Positions 22,111 through 30,158 of a stretch of DNA of 32,000 nt are shown here, piece by piece. Both the position numbers and the translations under genes were made by a program. Source of the DNA: Alkalithermobacter paradoxus (lineage in GTDB: Bacteria; Bacillota; Clostridia; Peptostreptococcales; Peptostreptococcaceae); NCBI GenBank assembly GCA_002029295.1, contig MZGW01000002.1, forward strand, positions 1 to 32,000, read 5' to 3'. The notes below the pieces were generated by a model, which worked only from the letters and a program-made list of their open reading frames with translations, was not told where the DNA came from and made no database searches. How positions within the stretch are numbered: the stretch's first letter is position 1; each line of letters starts with the position of its first letter.

Positions 22111-24027
22111 ATGGAACTATATATCTTTAATACAAACCGGGAGCTTGTGGGCATCGTGGAATCTTTCGAATATCTTCGATGGACACGGCGTTATTCTCAG
22201 TGTGGTTCATTTGAATTAAAAGCCATCGCCACACAAGAGAATGCCGAACTTCTAAAAGAAGGAAATATCATTTGGAAGAACGATGATGAAGAAGCTGGGA
22301 TTATTGAGCATCTTTCCTTGTCTCAGACGGATCAGGAATTTATTACGGTAAGTGGTCGATTTGCCACGTCCTTTCTTGCTAGACGCATTGTATGGCAAAC
22401 GGAGAAATTGTCCGGTGACATTTCTGATTGTGTGGAGCAACTTATAGAAAATAACCTTATCAAACCTTCTGATGTAGCAAGAAAGATCAGCGGTATATCC
22501 TTTTCATCCCCAAGCCTGGATATACCCATTAGCACCCAAATTTCATACCGCAACTTGATGGACGCAGTGACGGAACTATGTGAAGTTTCGGAGGTTGGTA
22601 TCAAGACTATTTTTACTCCTGAAACAGGGGTTTTTACAATAATGCTGTATAAGGGGACTGAATCACAGGCAGTGTTCTCTAAGGAGTATGAGAACCTAAC
22701 TGAGCAGGTTTATACAGTAAGTGCAGCAGATTTTGCTAACACTGCTCTTATAGGTGGAGAGGGTGAAGGTGCAGAGCGGACATTTGTAGCAATTACAAGT
22801 GGGTCGGGAGAAACTCGACATGAGATTTTTGTGGATGCTAAAGACCTACGGGCAGAAGATTTTGGAGTGGACTATATCAATACGCTGATTTTTCGTGGGC
22901 AGAGCAAGCTAAATGAGCAAGTAATACGTTATTCCTTTGATACATCAGTTAACCCACATGGCAACCTGACTTATAAGGTAGACTTTGACCTTGGGCAGGT
23001 TGTTAAGGTTATTTCCAAAGCATGGGGTGTATCTATGACAACACGAATCGCTGAAGTGGAGGAGACATATGACGCGGACGGTCAAAGCATCAGTGTAGTA
23101 TTCGGAAAGAGCGAGCTAACAATAGCTCAAAAAATTCGCTCTGATATGAGTGAGATTAAAACTGCATTATCTGCCCCAACTGGCATCTCTGATATTGCAG
23201 AAGCGTTAGGCAATGTGTCAGAAACACTTGGAGATATTCATGACCTTGACCCCAATATCCAAGGAGATACTGTTACCGATAGTATCAACAATCTGTTTGG
23301 GAAACTGCCCTCACTTGAGGTAATTGTTGGAGAAGGAGCTATATCGATCGGTCAGTATGCCCTGCACCATATGAGCCCTGGAGATGCCTTTTACTTCACC
23401 TCGTGGAGCGGCAACAAATTCAGTGATCAGCCAAGTGATGACGGGCATGTCTTTCTGGTAAAGCATAGCGGGGATAACACGGGAAACGGATATCAGCGGG
23501 CAATGGGATTTTTTATATCTCGCAACACAATGACGTTTTATGTGATATCTGTTTTTGTATTTAACAATCCGTCTGGTGAAGCGAACTGGTTAAATATTAA
23601 TAACGATCCAATAACTACAGCACGGATTGCAAATGGAGCGGTCACTGGTGCCAAGATTGCAGAACGCACGATTACTGCAACTAAAATCTCCTCTGCGTTT
23701 ACTGATTACTCTATGACAGAACAAAACACAGGGCGTCTATGGATAGATGGTAAGGCAATATATCGAAAAGTAGTAAACCTCGGCTCCCTTCCCAACGCTA
23801 CTCCTGGGAGTGTAGCCCATGGCATAGCAAACCTAAGTACAGTTGTTAGTTTATCCGGCTTTGCAACAAATGGCACCAACTTCTTGCCACTACCGCTTGC
23901 ACGGTATAACAACTTTGCTTCACAAATCGGTCTCTATGTGGATAAAACAAATGTCGTTGTTGAACCTGGTATTGACCGGACAGATTATACGGGCTACGTG
24001 GTTATCGAGTATACGAAAACCATCTAG
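22111..24027 (+). CDS. Tail-associated (Tal/Gp37-like) protein with C-terminal fibre part
   Basis: A 638-residue tail tip protein. The N-terminal ~350 residues match the siphovirus Gp37-like hub family: LVGIVESFEYLRWTRRYSQC, FELKAIATQENAELL, then LTYKVDFDLGQVVKVISKAW and AEVEETYDADGQSISVVFGK. After a linker comes a different part: a beta-rich domain (about 395-500), a short collagen/triple-helix-like stretch with TTARIANGAVTGAKIAERTI (about 507-530) and a compact C-terminal domain (about 540-638) resembling receptor-binding tips. ATG 22111 is preferred over GTG 22105 because GGGGGTG precedes it at good spacing. The C-terminal half probably determines host range. Confidence 0.85.
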   Translation: MELYIFNTNRELVGIVESFEYLRWTRRYSQCGSFELKAIATQENAELLKEGNIIWKNDDEEAGIIEHLSLSQTDQEFITVSGRFATSFLARRIVWQTEKLSGDISDCVEQLIENNLIKPSDVARKISGISFSSPSLDIPISTQISYRNLMDAVTELCEVSEVGIKTIFTPETGVFTIMLYKGTESQAVFSKEYENLTEQVYTVSAADFANTALIGGEGEGAERTFVAITSGSGETRHEIFVDAKDLRAEDFGVDYINTLIFRGQSKLNEQVIRYSFDTSVNPHGNLTYKVDFDLGQVVKVISKAWGVSMTTRIAEVEETYDADGQSISVVFGKSELTIAQKIRSDMSEIKTALSAPTGISDIAEALGNVSETLGDIHDLDPNIQGDTVTDSINNLFGKLPSLEVIVGEGAISIGQYALHHMSPGDAFYFTSWSGNKFSDQPSDDGHVFLVKHSGDNTGNGYQRAMGFFISRNTMTFYVISVFVFNNPSGEANWLNINNDPITTARIANGAVTGAKIAERTITATKISSAFTDYSMTEQNTGRLWIDGKAIYRKVVNLGSLPNATPGSVAHGIANLSTVVSLSGFATNGTNFLPLPLARYNNFASQIGLYVDKTNVVVEPGIDRTDYTGYVVIEYTKTI

Positions 24028-24044
24028 GAAGGAGGAATTTTTGT

Positions 24045-24548
24045 ATGGAGAAAAGCGGATTTTTCAATTCATCCGATGGAGATAGAGTCTATGATGCCAC
24101 GGATTTTGCAGCATACTTTGGAAGTCTTGTTTCAAACGGGATATTTTATAAAACAGCTACAAATCTGCAGGTATCACCAGGGATGGGATTGGCAGTAAGC
24201 GTGGCGGCTGGAAGTGCGTGGATTAATGGATATAGATATGAGAATACAGATGCGTTAAATATGCCTCTCACTACAGCGCACGGTAGCAATCCACGCATTG
24301 ACCGGATTGTTGTTCGCTTAAGTCAAATCAGCAGGAGTATTCAGCTTGCAGTTGTTACCGGTACTCCAGCTGCTACACCAGTAGCTCCTGATTTAACAAG
24401 AACCAGCGATGTATATGAACTCGGTATTGCAGAAGTTCTTGTACCTGCTGCGGCTACATCAATTGCAGCAAATAACATTACTGATACCAGATTAAACACC
24501 AGCCTTTGTGGGTTAGTGAACTCATTGGTATCGGCGGTTTACGAGTGA
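24045..24548 (+). CDS. Baseplate/tail protein, receptor-binding region
   Basis: A 167-residue protein with GFFNSSDGDRVYDATDFAAY near the start, then SNGIFYKTATNLQVSPGMGL, INGYRYENTDALNM and RIDRIVVRLSQISRSIQL. The pattern 'DATDFAAYF...NGI...L.V.PGMG..V.V..G.A.I.G' is common in Firmicutes tail fibre-associated proteins (BppU-like N-termini and prophage YqcD-like proteins). AAGGAGGAA precedes the ATG. It probably adapts a fibre to the baseplate. Confidence 0.72.
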   Translation: MEKSGFFNSSDGDRVYDATDFAAYFGSLVSNGIFYKTATNLQVSPGMGLAVSVAAGSAWINGYRYENTDALNMPLTTAHGSNPRIDRIVVRLSQISRSIQLAVVTGTPAATPVAPDLTRTSDVYELGIAEVLVPAAATSIAANNITDTRLNTSLCGLVNSLVSAVYE

Positions 24549-24559
24549 GGTGAATTTCT

Positions 24560-27031
24560 ATGGCAACCTATCAAGCGATAAATGCTTGTACATGGCGTAA
24601 TGGCAGTTGGATTGCGGGTGTAACCGACTACGTTCGACAAGGGGTTTATGCCCCAGCCAATAATTATGAGAATGTTGGTGCCATGTTATTTGACCTTACA
24701 AGTATTCGAAATACCTATGCAAACTATTATCCTACCTCTGCCAGTATTCGTCTTGTTAGGATAGCTGCAGGTGATTGGGGTTCAGCCAGAACGATAACAC
24801 TATATGCTGGAAATGCATATGGTTTGCCATCTCCTAGTTCGGGTACCAGCATATCCGGGAGTAGACCTACGAAAGTTACTTCTGGATATAGCTATACTGT
24901 TTCTGCCGGACAGGGTACAAAGGATATCGCAATTTCCACCGCACTCATTGATTCCATCGGTAGTGGAGCTAGTAATTGTTTATTCATGGATGCTGGCTCC
25001 AGCACACTAAACTATATGGGATTTCGAGCTAGAGATGATTTAAGCCAGATAGTGTTAACCATTAACTGGGCAATAAGAACCACAGCTTGTAGTGCTCCGA
25101 CATCCTGTTCATTGAGTGCAACCCTCTCGGAGGACAATGTTACATTATCATGGAGTGGTGCTTCCGGTGGTACAAATAATGCCATCTCCTCCTACGAGAT
25201 ACAGTATAGTGATTCTGCTGACAATTTGAATTGGGGATCGTGGACAGCACTAACTACAGTAACCACCACGGCCACTAGTGGCAGCTTGTCAGTTGCACCA
25301 CCATCAACACGGGGTAATTATCGTAGGTTTCGGGTGCGAACTCGAGGTACAGCAGGAGCAAGTTATTATTCAGGCTGGAGAGTATCATCGAACTCTGTTC
25401 GCAGAAACACAGTTCCTAGCCCACCAACTACAGTGACTGCTACTCCAATCAATTATAGTGATGAAACAATCACGCTTACTTGGAGCGGCGCTTCTGGAAG
25501 TACGAGTGCAATCAAGGGATACCAGATTGCTAGTCGAACATCTACGGATAACAGCACATGGAGTTCATGGAATGTTCTAACCATTTTAGCCCTATCGGCC
25601 AGTGGAGGTAGTTATAACCCTAACGTGTCACGAGTTCCAGGAACATATACTCAATTTGGTGTATGGACGATAGATAATCTCGATGTCTACTCCTCGGAAA
25701 AAATCAGTAATAGCATCTACTGTGATATCACGGCTTGTGGAGCACCGACCGCTTGCTCGGTAAGTTCAACTTTAGCTGAAGGAAATGTTAATCTTTCATG
25801 GAGTGGTGCATCCAGTGGAGCAGGCAACACCATCACATCCTATGAGATTCAATATAGTGACTCGGCAGATAACAGCACATGGGGAGCATGGACAGCATTA
25901 ACAATAGTGGTTACCTCAACAACAAGTGGCAGCGTAGTTGTTAGCCCACCGACAACTCGCGGTTATTACCGTAGGTTTAGAGTTAGGACACGTGGTACGG
26001 CTGGAGAGAGTTTTTATTCTGACTGGACTATATCTAGCAACACTGTCCGCAGAAATACACTGCCCATTCCGCCTACTTCTTTCACTGCTACTCCGCCAAT
26101 ATATGAGACGAATACAGTAACTCTTATGTGGAGCGGAACGATACCGGGAACCAGTGCCATCAAGCAATATGTTATTCAACAAGCTACATCAGCAGACGGT
26201 ATAAATTGGTCGGTATATGAAGCATTGACTACTATTATTTCAAGTGCTACTTCAGGTACCCATCAGGTAAATGCTTCCCCGGTACCTGGAATGTATACCC
26301 GCTATCGAATAAGCGTAACAGATACACTTGATGCAGTTTCAAGCCATGTGGTTAGTAACACGGTAAAGAAAAACAGTCCGCCTGCTGCTCCGATCATCGT
26401 CAGTCCTATGACCGGAAAGTCTACTTATAACACTATACCACGCTTTATGATTACTACAGGCACTGAACCAGACGGTCAGACACAGATTGTGGAAGTAAAG
26501 ATTGATTCAGGTGAGTGGGTTAATAGTGTGGATAATCCTGAGAGATTTTCTACGAGTGGCTATCTGGGAAATGGTGTTAGTACGGTGTACAAAGCGGAAC
26601 CGCTTGCAGTAGGAAACCATACTGTAACCTTCCGCTGCCTTGATAGTGATATTGAGTCGGCAAGCACAGAAGTTGTCAGGACATTTACTATATTACCGCC
26701 ACCTTTTGAAACGATTACTGCAAATGAGACTGTTGTAAAGGCAGCACATATTCAGACGCTTCGAACCGCTTTAAATATAGTGCTAAGTTATTACAACTTA
26801 TCCCCTGTAATTTGGAGTGAAGAGATTATTGCTGGAAGAACAACAGTTAAAAAATGGCCATTTCACATTACTGAAATCCGAAAGGCTGTTGATACTATCA
26901 TTACAGTGGTTAATGGTTTTGACTCTTCTGCAGCATTTGATATACCACCTGTGACATGGCTCCCTATTGGAAAAGGGCGTCCAAAGGCGGATGTGATGCA
27001 ACAAATCCACGATCTTATACTGATGCTGTAA
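24560..27031 (+). CDS. Large tail fibre protein with four fibronectin type III repeats
   Basis: An 823-residue surface protein. Residues 1-172 form an N-terminal domain with a carbohydrate-binding-like, beta-rich pattern (TYQAINACTWRNGSWIAG and LYAGNAYGLPS). Four FN3-type units follow: about 174-280, 281-390, 391-497 and 498-605, each with (L/M)WSG and a YRRFRVRTRGT- or YTxFxVxxxD-like strand. Units 1 and 3 are close copies, as are 2 and 4, so an A-B pair has been duplicated. Then a bacterial Ig-like domain (about 606-714, PFR...TFTILPPP) and a helical C-terminal part (715-823). It probably binds the host surface. GTGAGGTG precedes the ATG. Confidence 0.85.
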   Translation: MATYQAINACTWRNGSWIAGVTDYVRQGVYAPANNYENVGAMLFDLTSIRNTYANYYPTSASIRLVRIAAGDWGSARTITLYAGNAYGLPSPSSGTSISGSRPTKVTSGYSYTVSAGQGTKDIAISTALIDSIGSGASNCLFMDAGSSTLNYMGFRARDDLSQIVLTINWAIRTTACSAPTSCSLSATLSEDNVTLSWSGASGGTNNAISSYEIQYSDSADNLNWGSWTALTTVTTTATSGSLSVAPPSTRGNYRRFRVRTRGTAGASYYSGWRVSSNSVRRNTVPSPPTTVTATPINYSDETITLTWSGASGSTSAIKGYQIASRTSTDNSTWSSWNVLTILALSASGGSYNPNVSRVPGTYTQFGVWTIDNLDVYSSEKISNSIYCDITACGAPTACSVSSTLAEGNVNLSWSGASSGAGNTITSYEIQYSDSADNSTWGAWTALTIVVTSTTSGSVVVSPPTTRGYYRRFRVRTRGTAGESFYSDWTISSNTVRRNTLPIPPTSFTATPPIYETNTVTLMWSGTIPGTSAIKQYVIQQATSADGINWSVYEALTTIISSATSGTHQVNASPVPGMYTRYRISVTDTLDAVSSHVVSNTVKKNSPPAAPIIVSPMTGKSTYNTIPRFMITTGTEPDGQTQIVEVKIDSGEWVNSVDNPERFSTSGYLGNGVSTVYKAEPLAVGNHTVTFRCLDSDIESASTEVVRTFTILPPPFETITANETVVKAAHIQTLRTALNIVLSYYNLSPVIWSEEIIAGRTTVKKWPFHITEIRKAVDTIITVVNGFDSSAAFDIPPVTWLPIGKGRPKADVMQQIHDLILML

Positions 27032-27049
27032 GGTGTGTGATACGGCAAC

Positions 27050-27081
27050 AGCACTCTTGTATTTTACAGGGGTGCTTTTTT
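27050..27081 (+). terminator. Rho-independent terminator after the tail genes
   Basis: AGCACTCTTGTA (27050-27061) pairs over 12 positions (some G-T) with TACAGGGGTGCT (27065-27076) around a TTT loop, followed by six T (27076-27081). It lies 18 bases after the fibre gene stop and before the holin gene, so it closes the tail operon and separates it from the lysis genes. Confidence 0.85.
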
Positions 27082-27115
27082 AAATACACAAATTAATGTA
27101 ATGGAGGTGTTTACA

Positions 27116-27556
27116 GTGAAAGAGATTTGGAATTGGATACAGTTAGCTTTTGCGGCTGTTGGTGCTTTTCTTGGATGGTTTCTCGGCGGGTTTGACGGAT
27201 TTCTATATACACTGGTCACTTTTGTAGCTATTGATTATCTGACAGGTGTCCTTTGTGCGATTACAGATAAAAAGCTGTCCAGCGAAATTGGTGCCAAGGG
27301 AATTTTCAAAAAGGTGCTCATCTTTGTAATGGTAGGTATCGCTCATATTCTTGATACACAAATTTTGGGGAGTGCAGGATACGATGGCAGCGCTTTGCGA
27401 ACAGCGGTAATCTTTTTCTACCTAAGTAACGAGGGTGTATCCATTTTGGAGAATGCAGGTCAGATTGGACTACCCATCCCAGAAAAACTAAAGGCGGTTC
27501 TTAAGCAACTACATGGTCGTGATGAGGAATCTCCTAAGCCAGGTGATGAAATATGA
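27116..27556 (+). CDS. Phage holin, toxin-secretion/TcdE-like family
   Basis: A 146-residue membrane protein that permeabilises the cytoplasmic membrane and lets the endolysin out. Seen: hydrophobic segments at about 7-32 (LAFAAVGAFLGWFLGG), 35-58 (FLYTLVTFVAIDYLTGVLCA) and 75-95 (VLIFVMVGIAHILD), then IDYLTGV, and FFYLSNEGVSILENAGQIGLP, all typical of this holin family. GTG 27116 is the preferred start, with GGAGGTG 6-7 bases upstream; an ATG at 27101 lies on the site itself. It ends overlapping the next gene (ATGA). Confidence 0.92.
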   Translation: MKEIWNWIQLAFAAVGAFLGWFLGGFDGFLYTLVTFVAIDYLTGVLCAITDKKLSSEIGAKGIFKKVLIFVMVGIAHILDTQILGSAGYDGSALRTAVIFFYLSNEGVSILENAGQIGLPIPEKLKAVLKQLHGRDEESPKPGDEI

Positions 27557-28947
27557 TTGACTTAACGAAAGCGGTAACGGTATTCATTGGTCGACGCGGT
27601 GAACACAATTACCGAAATATTGAGTTTGATGTATCAAGCCTACTGGAAGATAACTACCCAAGTGCCTCCTTAAATGCGATTTACAAAAGGCCTGATGGGG
27701 TTGCATATCCGGTAGTCACGAACTACGCTGATGGTGTCCTTACATGGCAGCCCAATGCAACGGACACATCATTTGTTGGTGTTGGTCGGCTTGAAATAAG
27801 GGTTACTTATGGTGATGTGGTTGGAAAGAGCGCAAGAATACTAACCATAGTCGAGGATGCTCTTGTAGATGGAATTGTTGAACCACCAGAACCTCCTGCA
27901 CAGGAATGGTTAAATAAAGTGCTTGCAGCTTTAGCTGAACTGGATATTGATGAAATAAATAATCTGCTCAACCTCACTTACAATCTATTAAACAACAACT
28001 ATGATTTGCTAAATACAACACACAATTTGGTTGAGGATACCCGCGAAAATCTATATAGGCGGACAGGTATTCTACTCAACCATTTGCATCCAATAGAAAC
28101 AGCTAGTGCACCGGATATGATTAGCCGGAGGGCAGCCATCACATTTAGCAATATAGCAAATGGAAACAATGTAGTAATTGGCACGATAACATATACTTTC
28201 GTTACAGCTTTGGGCAGTCCAGCTACAAATAATGTGCAGGTTCTAATTCAAGACACCCTTCGTAATACAGTTAAGACACTTGCTAGAGCTATAAGGGGCA
28301 TTGATGACGAAATGAATATTGCCTATGGAATTGGGACTAATCCAAATCCAATTTGTACAGCTTACTGGACAAGTCAAAGGTTTTCCATAGGTAGTACTAC
28401 CGTTGAGGCAGGTGAGAACCTTTTTCTACTTGAAAGAGCAGAAAATGTGACTTCCTCAATACCTCTCTCATCCACAGCAACGGCTATTATTAGTGACTTT
28501 ACCCGTTCGGCCTATTCAAGATATATTTTGTCGGGTAATGTCTCGGGTTCAGGCGGTGCAAACAGTGTCCGTGGTCCTTTGCACACGATATTACCTATTA
28601 ATAGTGTGGTTATTGGCGGTCAGGGCGGAGAATTGTATACGACGGCTTATGATTGCCATTTGATAACTCTTTGTCGTCAATCGGATACTAGTGAAAAGGA
28701 ACTGGACTTGTATATTTCCAATGATGAGGAGACGTTCACCAGAATTCAACGGAGTACACCTGTCGGATCGAATACTTCAGCAGAATCCTTGCACATTCAT
28801 ATTCAAATGCGGCAGGCCAGAGTTCCAGCCGGTTATGGACTGTATATCTGTATGGGAAGTGATGGAACATCATCAAATGCTTATTGTGATTTAAAGTTTA
28901 CCTATCACCTGTACCCTGTCCATCTTACACCCGAGCCAAATGATTAA
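27553..28947 (+). CDS. Baseplate upper protein-like/putative receptor-binding protein
   Basis: A 464-residue protein. The N-terminal ~105 residues (VTVFIGRRGEHNYRNIEFD, SSLLEDNYPSASLNAIYKRP, GVGRLEIRVTYGDVVGKSA) match the N-terminal domain of baseplate upper (BppU)-like proteins. A predicted coiled coil follows (about 118-170, with INNLLNLTYNLLNNNYDLL and LLNTTHNLVEDTRENLY), then a ~290-residue beta-rich C-terminal part of no family I recognise. This trimeric-stalk arrangement fits a receptor-binding protein. Unusually it sits between holin and endolysin, after the tail terminator, and overlaps the holin by 4 bases, so it is transcribed with the lysis genes. Confidence 0.72.
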   Translation: MIDLTKAVTVFIGRRGEHNYRNIEFDVSSLLEDNYPSASLNAIYKRPDGVAYPVVTNYADGVLTWQPNATDTSFVGVGRLEIRVTYGDVVGKSARILTIVEDALVDGIVEPPEPPAQEWLNKVLAALAELDIDEINNLLNLTYNLLNNNYDLLNTTHNLVEDTRENLYRRTGILLNHLHPIETASAPDMISRRAAITFSNIANGNNVVIGTITYTFVTALGSPATNNVQVLIQDTLRNTVKTLARAIRGIDDEMNIAYGIGTNPNPICTAYWTSQRFSIGSTTVEAGENLFLLERAENVTSSIPLSSTATAIISDFTRSAYSRYILSGNVSGSGGANSVRGPLHTILPINSVVIGGQGGELYTTAYDCHLITLCRQSDTSEKELDLYISNDEETFTRIQRSTPVGSNTSAESLHIHIQMRQARVPAGYGLYICMGSDGTSSNAYCDLKFTYHLYPVHLTPEPND

Positions 28948-28964
28948 ATGTTGAGGTGATTATA

Positions 28965-29666
28965 ATGAAATTATACAAACTAATACTTACAAACAATGCC
29001 TGCTACAAAGCAGGCAAAACAATAAAACCGAAGGGTATAATGGTTCACTCAACAGGGGCTAACAACCCGTGGTTGAAGAGATATGTTGGTCCAGATGACG
29101 GTTTGCTCGGAAAGAACCAATACAACAATCATTGGAATCAGGATAAACCCGGAGGTCGTCAAGTTTGTGTCCATGCTTTTATTGGTAAGTTAGCAGATGG
29201 CTCCATTGCCACATACCAAACATTGCCTTGGAATCATCGTGGTTGGCATGCTGGAGGGGATGCGAATAATACCCATATAGGTTTTGAAATTTGCGAGGAC
29301 GGTCTAACCGATGCCTCGTATTTTTCTGCTGTTTATAAGGAAGCTGTGGAGCTTTGTGTACATCTTTGCAAACTCTATGGACTAAGTGAGAAGGATATCA
29401 TCTGTCATAGTGAAGGCTATAAGCAAGGTATAGCCAGTAACCATGCGGATGTTATGCACTGGTTTCCTAAGCATGGGAAGACCATGGATACCTTTAGAGC
29501 AGACGTTAAGAAACTTCTAAACGAAGAAGAAAAATCAGCAGAGCCAGTGAAAAAGAAATATTACCGTGTGCAGATTGGTGCATACACTGTCAAAGCAAAT
29601 GCTGAGGCACAGCTTGCCAAAGCTAAAAAGGCAGGCTTTACGAATGCATTTATTAAGTATGATTGA
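28965..29666 (+). CDS. N-acetylmuramoyl-L-alanine amidase endolysin
   Basis: A 233-residue peptidoglycan hydrolase that cuts the bond between N-acetylmuramic acid and L-alanine. The Amidase_2/PGRP-like catalytic domain (about 18-180) shows the zinc ligands and catalytic residues in IMVHSTGANNPW, CVHAFIGKLADGSIATYQ, WHAGG...THIGFEICED, and CHSEGYKQGIASNHADVMHW. The C-terminus (about 198-233, YYRVQIGAYTVKANAEAQLA) is the first half of a SPOR domain, which binds denuded glycan; such domains are usually about 70 residues, so it is truncated or minimal. ATG 28965 has TTGAGGTG 6 bases upstream; a GTG at 28956 is inside the site. Confidence 0.93.
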   Translation: MKLYKLILTNNACYKAGKTIKPKGIMVHSTGANNPWLKRYVGPDDGLLGKNQYNNHWNQDKPGGRQVCVHAFIGKLADGSIATYQTLPWNHRGWHAGGDANNTHIGFEICEDGLTDASYFSAVYKEAVELCVHLCKLYGLSEKDIICHSEGYKQGIASNHADVMHWFPKHGKTMDTFRADVKKLLNEEEKSAEPVKKKYYRVQIGAYTVKANAEAQLAKAKKAGFTNAFIKYD

Positions 29667-29744
29667 TCAAAGGGAGCGAGTAAAAAAGCATTTTTGCTTT
29701 AGCTTCACAGAGTTTCCCTAAAAAATTAACTATTAGATGTATAT

Positions 29745-29781
29745 AGCCTGTGGGGGTTATTCCCTTGCAGGCTCTTTTTTT
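29745..29781 (+). terminator. Rho-independent terminator after the lysis genes
   Basis: AGCCTGTGGGGG (29745-29756) pairs over 12 positions (three G-T) with CCCTTGCAGGCT (29762-29773) around a TTATT loop, followed by CTTTTTTT (29774-29781). It closes the lysis operon and precedes the integration genes. The rest of the 194-base gap (29667-29860) holds a small 6-bp AAAGCA/TGCTTT hairpin at 29685-29700 and no gene. Confidence 0.88.
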
Positions 29782-29860
29782 ATGCTCTGATTTAATTTAA
29801 TTATTACAAATCCTCAACTTCGACCTGTTCCCGCGGCTATTAGGTAGGAGGTGATTCTAA

Positions 29861-30097
29861 GTGAATCAGAATGAGGATAAAAAAGTCATGAAGATCTCGG
29901 ATGAGATTATAGACAAAAGCATCGAATTAAAGAAAATGTCACAGGAGCAACTACAGCGTGAGTTTGATTATATTCAAGCAGAGAAATTACTTAGAAAGAT
30001 GCTTCAAAAAGGTTTAATAACGGAGGCAGAATTCAACAAGATAGATGTACTCAACCGCCAAACTTTCTCTCCTTTTTTAGCAGAGATAATGCCCTGA
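29861..30097 (+). CDS. SHOCT-like small protein in the recombinase region
   Basis: A 78-residue charged protein. Its middle-to-C-terminal part (about 27-60, LQREFDYIQAEKLLRKMLQK then GLITEAEFNKID) matches the short C-terminal (SHOCT) domain pattern, which ends in 'G.IT.EEF...K..LL'. It starts with GTG 29861, with AGGAGGTGAT 5 bases upstream, and lies 61 bases before the recombinase. Small proteins at this place could be recombination directionality factors or accessory DNA-binding proteins, but nothing in the sequence proves it. Confidence 0.7.
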   Translation: MNQNEDKKVMKISDEIIDKSIELKKMSQEQLQREFDYIQAEKLLRKMLQKGLITEAEFNKIDVLNRQTFSPFLAEIMP

Positions 30098-30106
30098 ATT
30101 CGTTGA

Positions 30107-30148
30107 TATATAAGGGCTTCAGAGGTAATATGTGACCTACCAAGAAGG
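30107..30148 (+). promoter_or_regulatory. Diverged leader-like element before the recombinase
   Basis: TATATAAGGGCTTCAGAG at 30107-30124, then AATATGTGACC, resembles 9227-9259 (TATATAAGCCTTTTAGAG, then ATATGTACATGCC) with one gap. The ATG at 30129 is followed directly by TGA, so no peptide is encoded. The resemblance may be chance. Confidence 0.25.
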
Positions 30149-30158
30149 AGGTGAGGCG

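Noticed and set aside
29685-29700. AAAGCA/TGCTTT hairpin as a terminator
   Set aside because: The stem is only six pairs and no T run follows; the stronger terminator is at 29745-29781.
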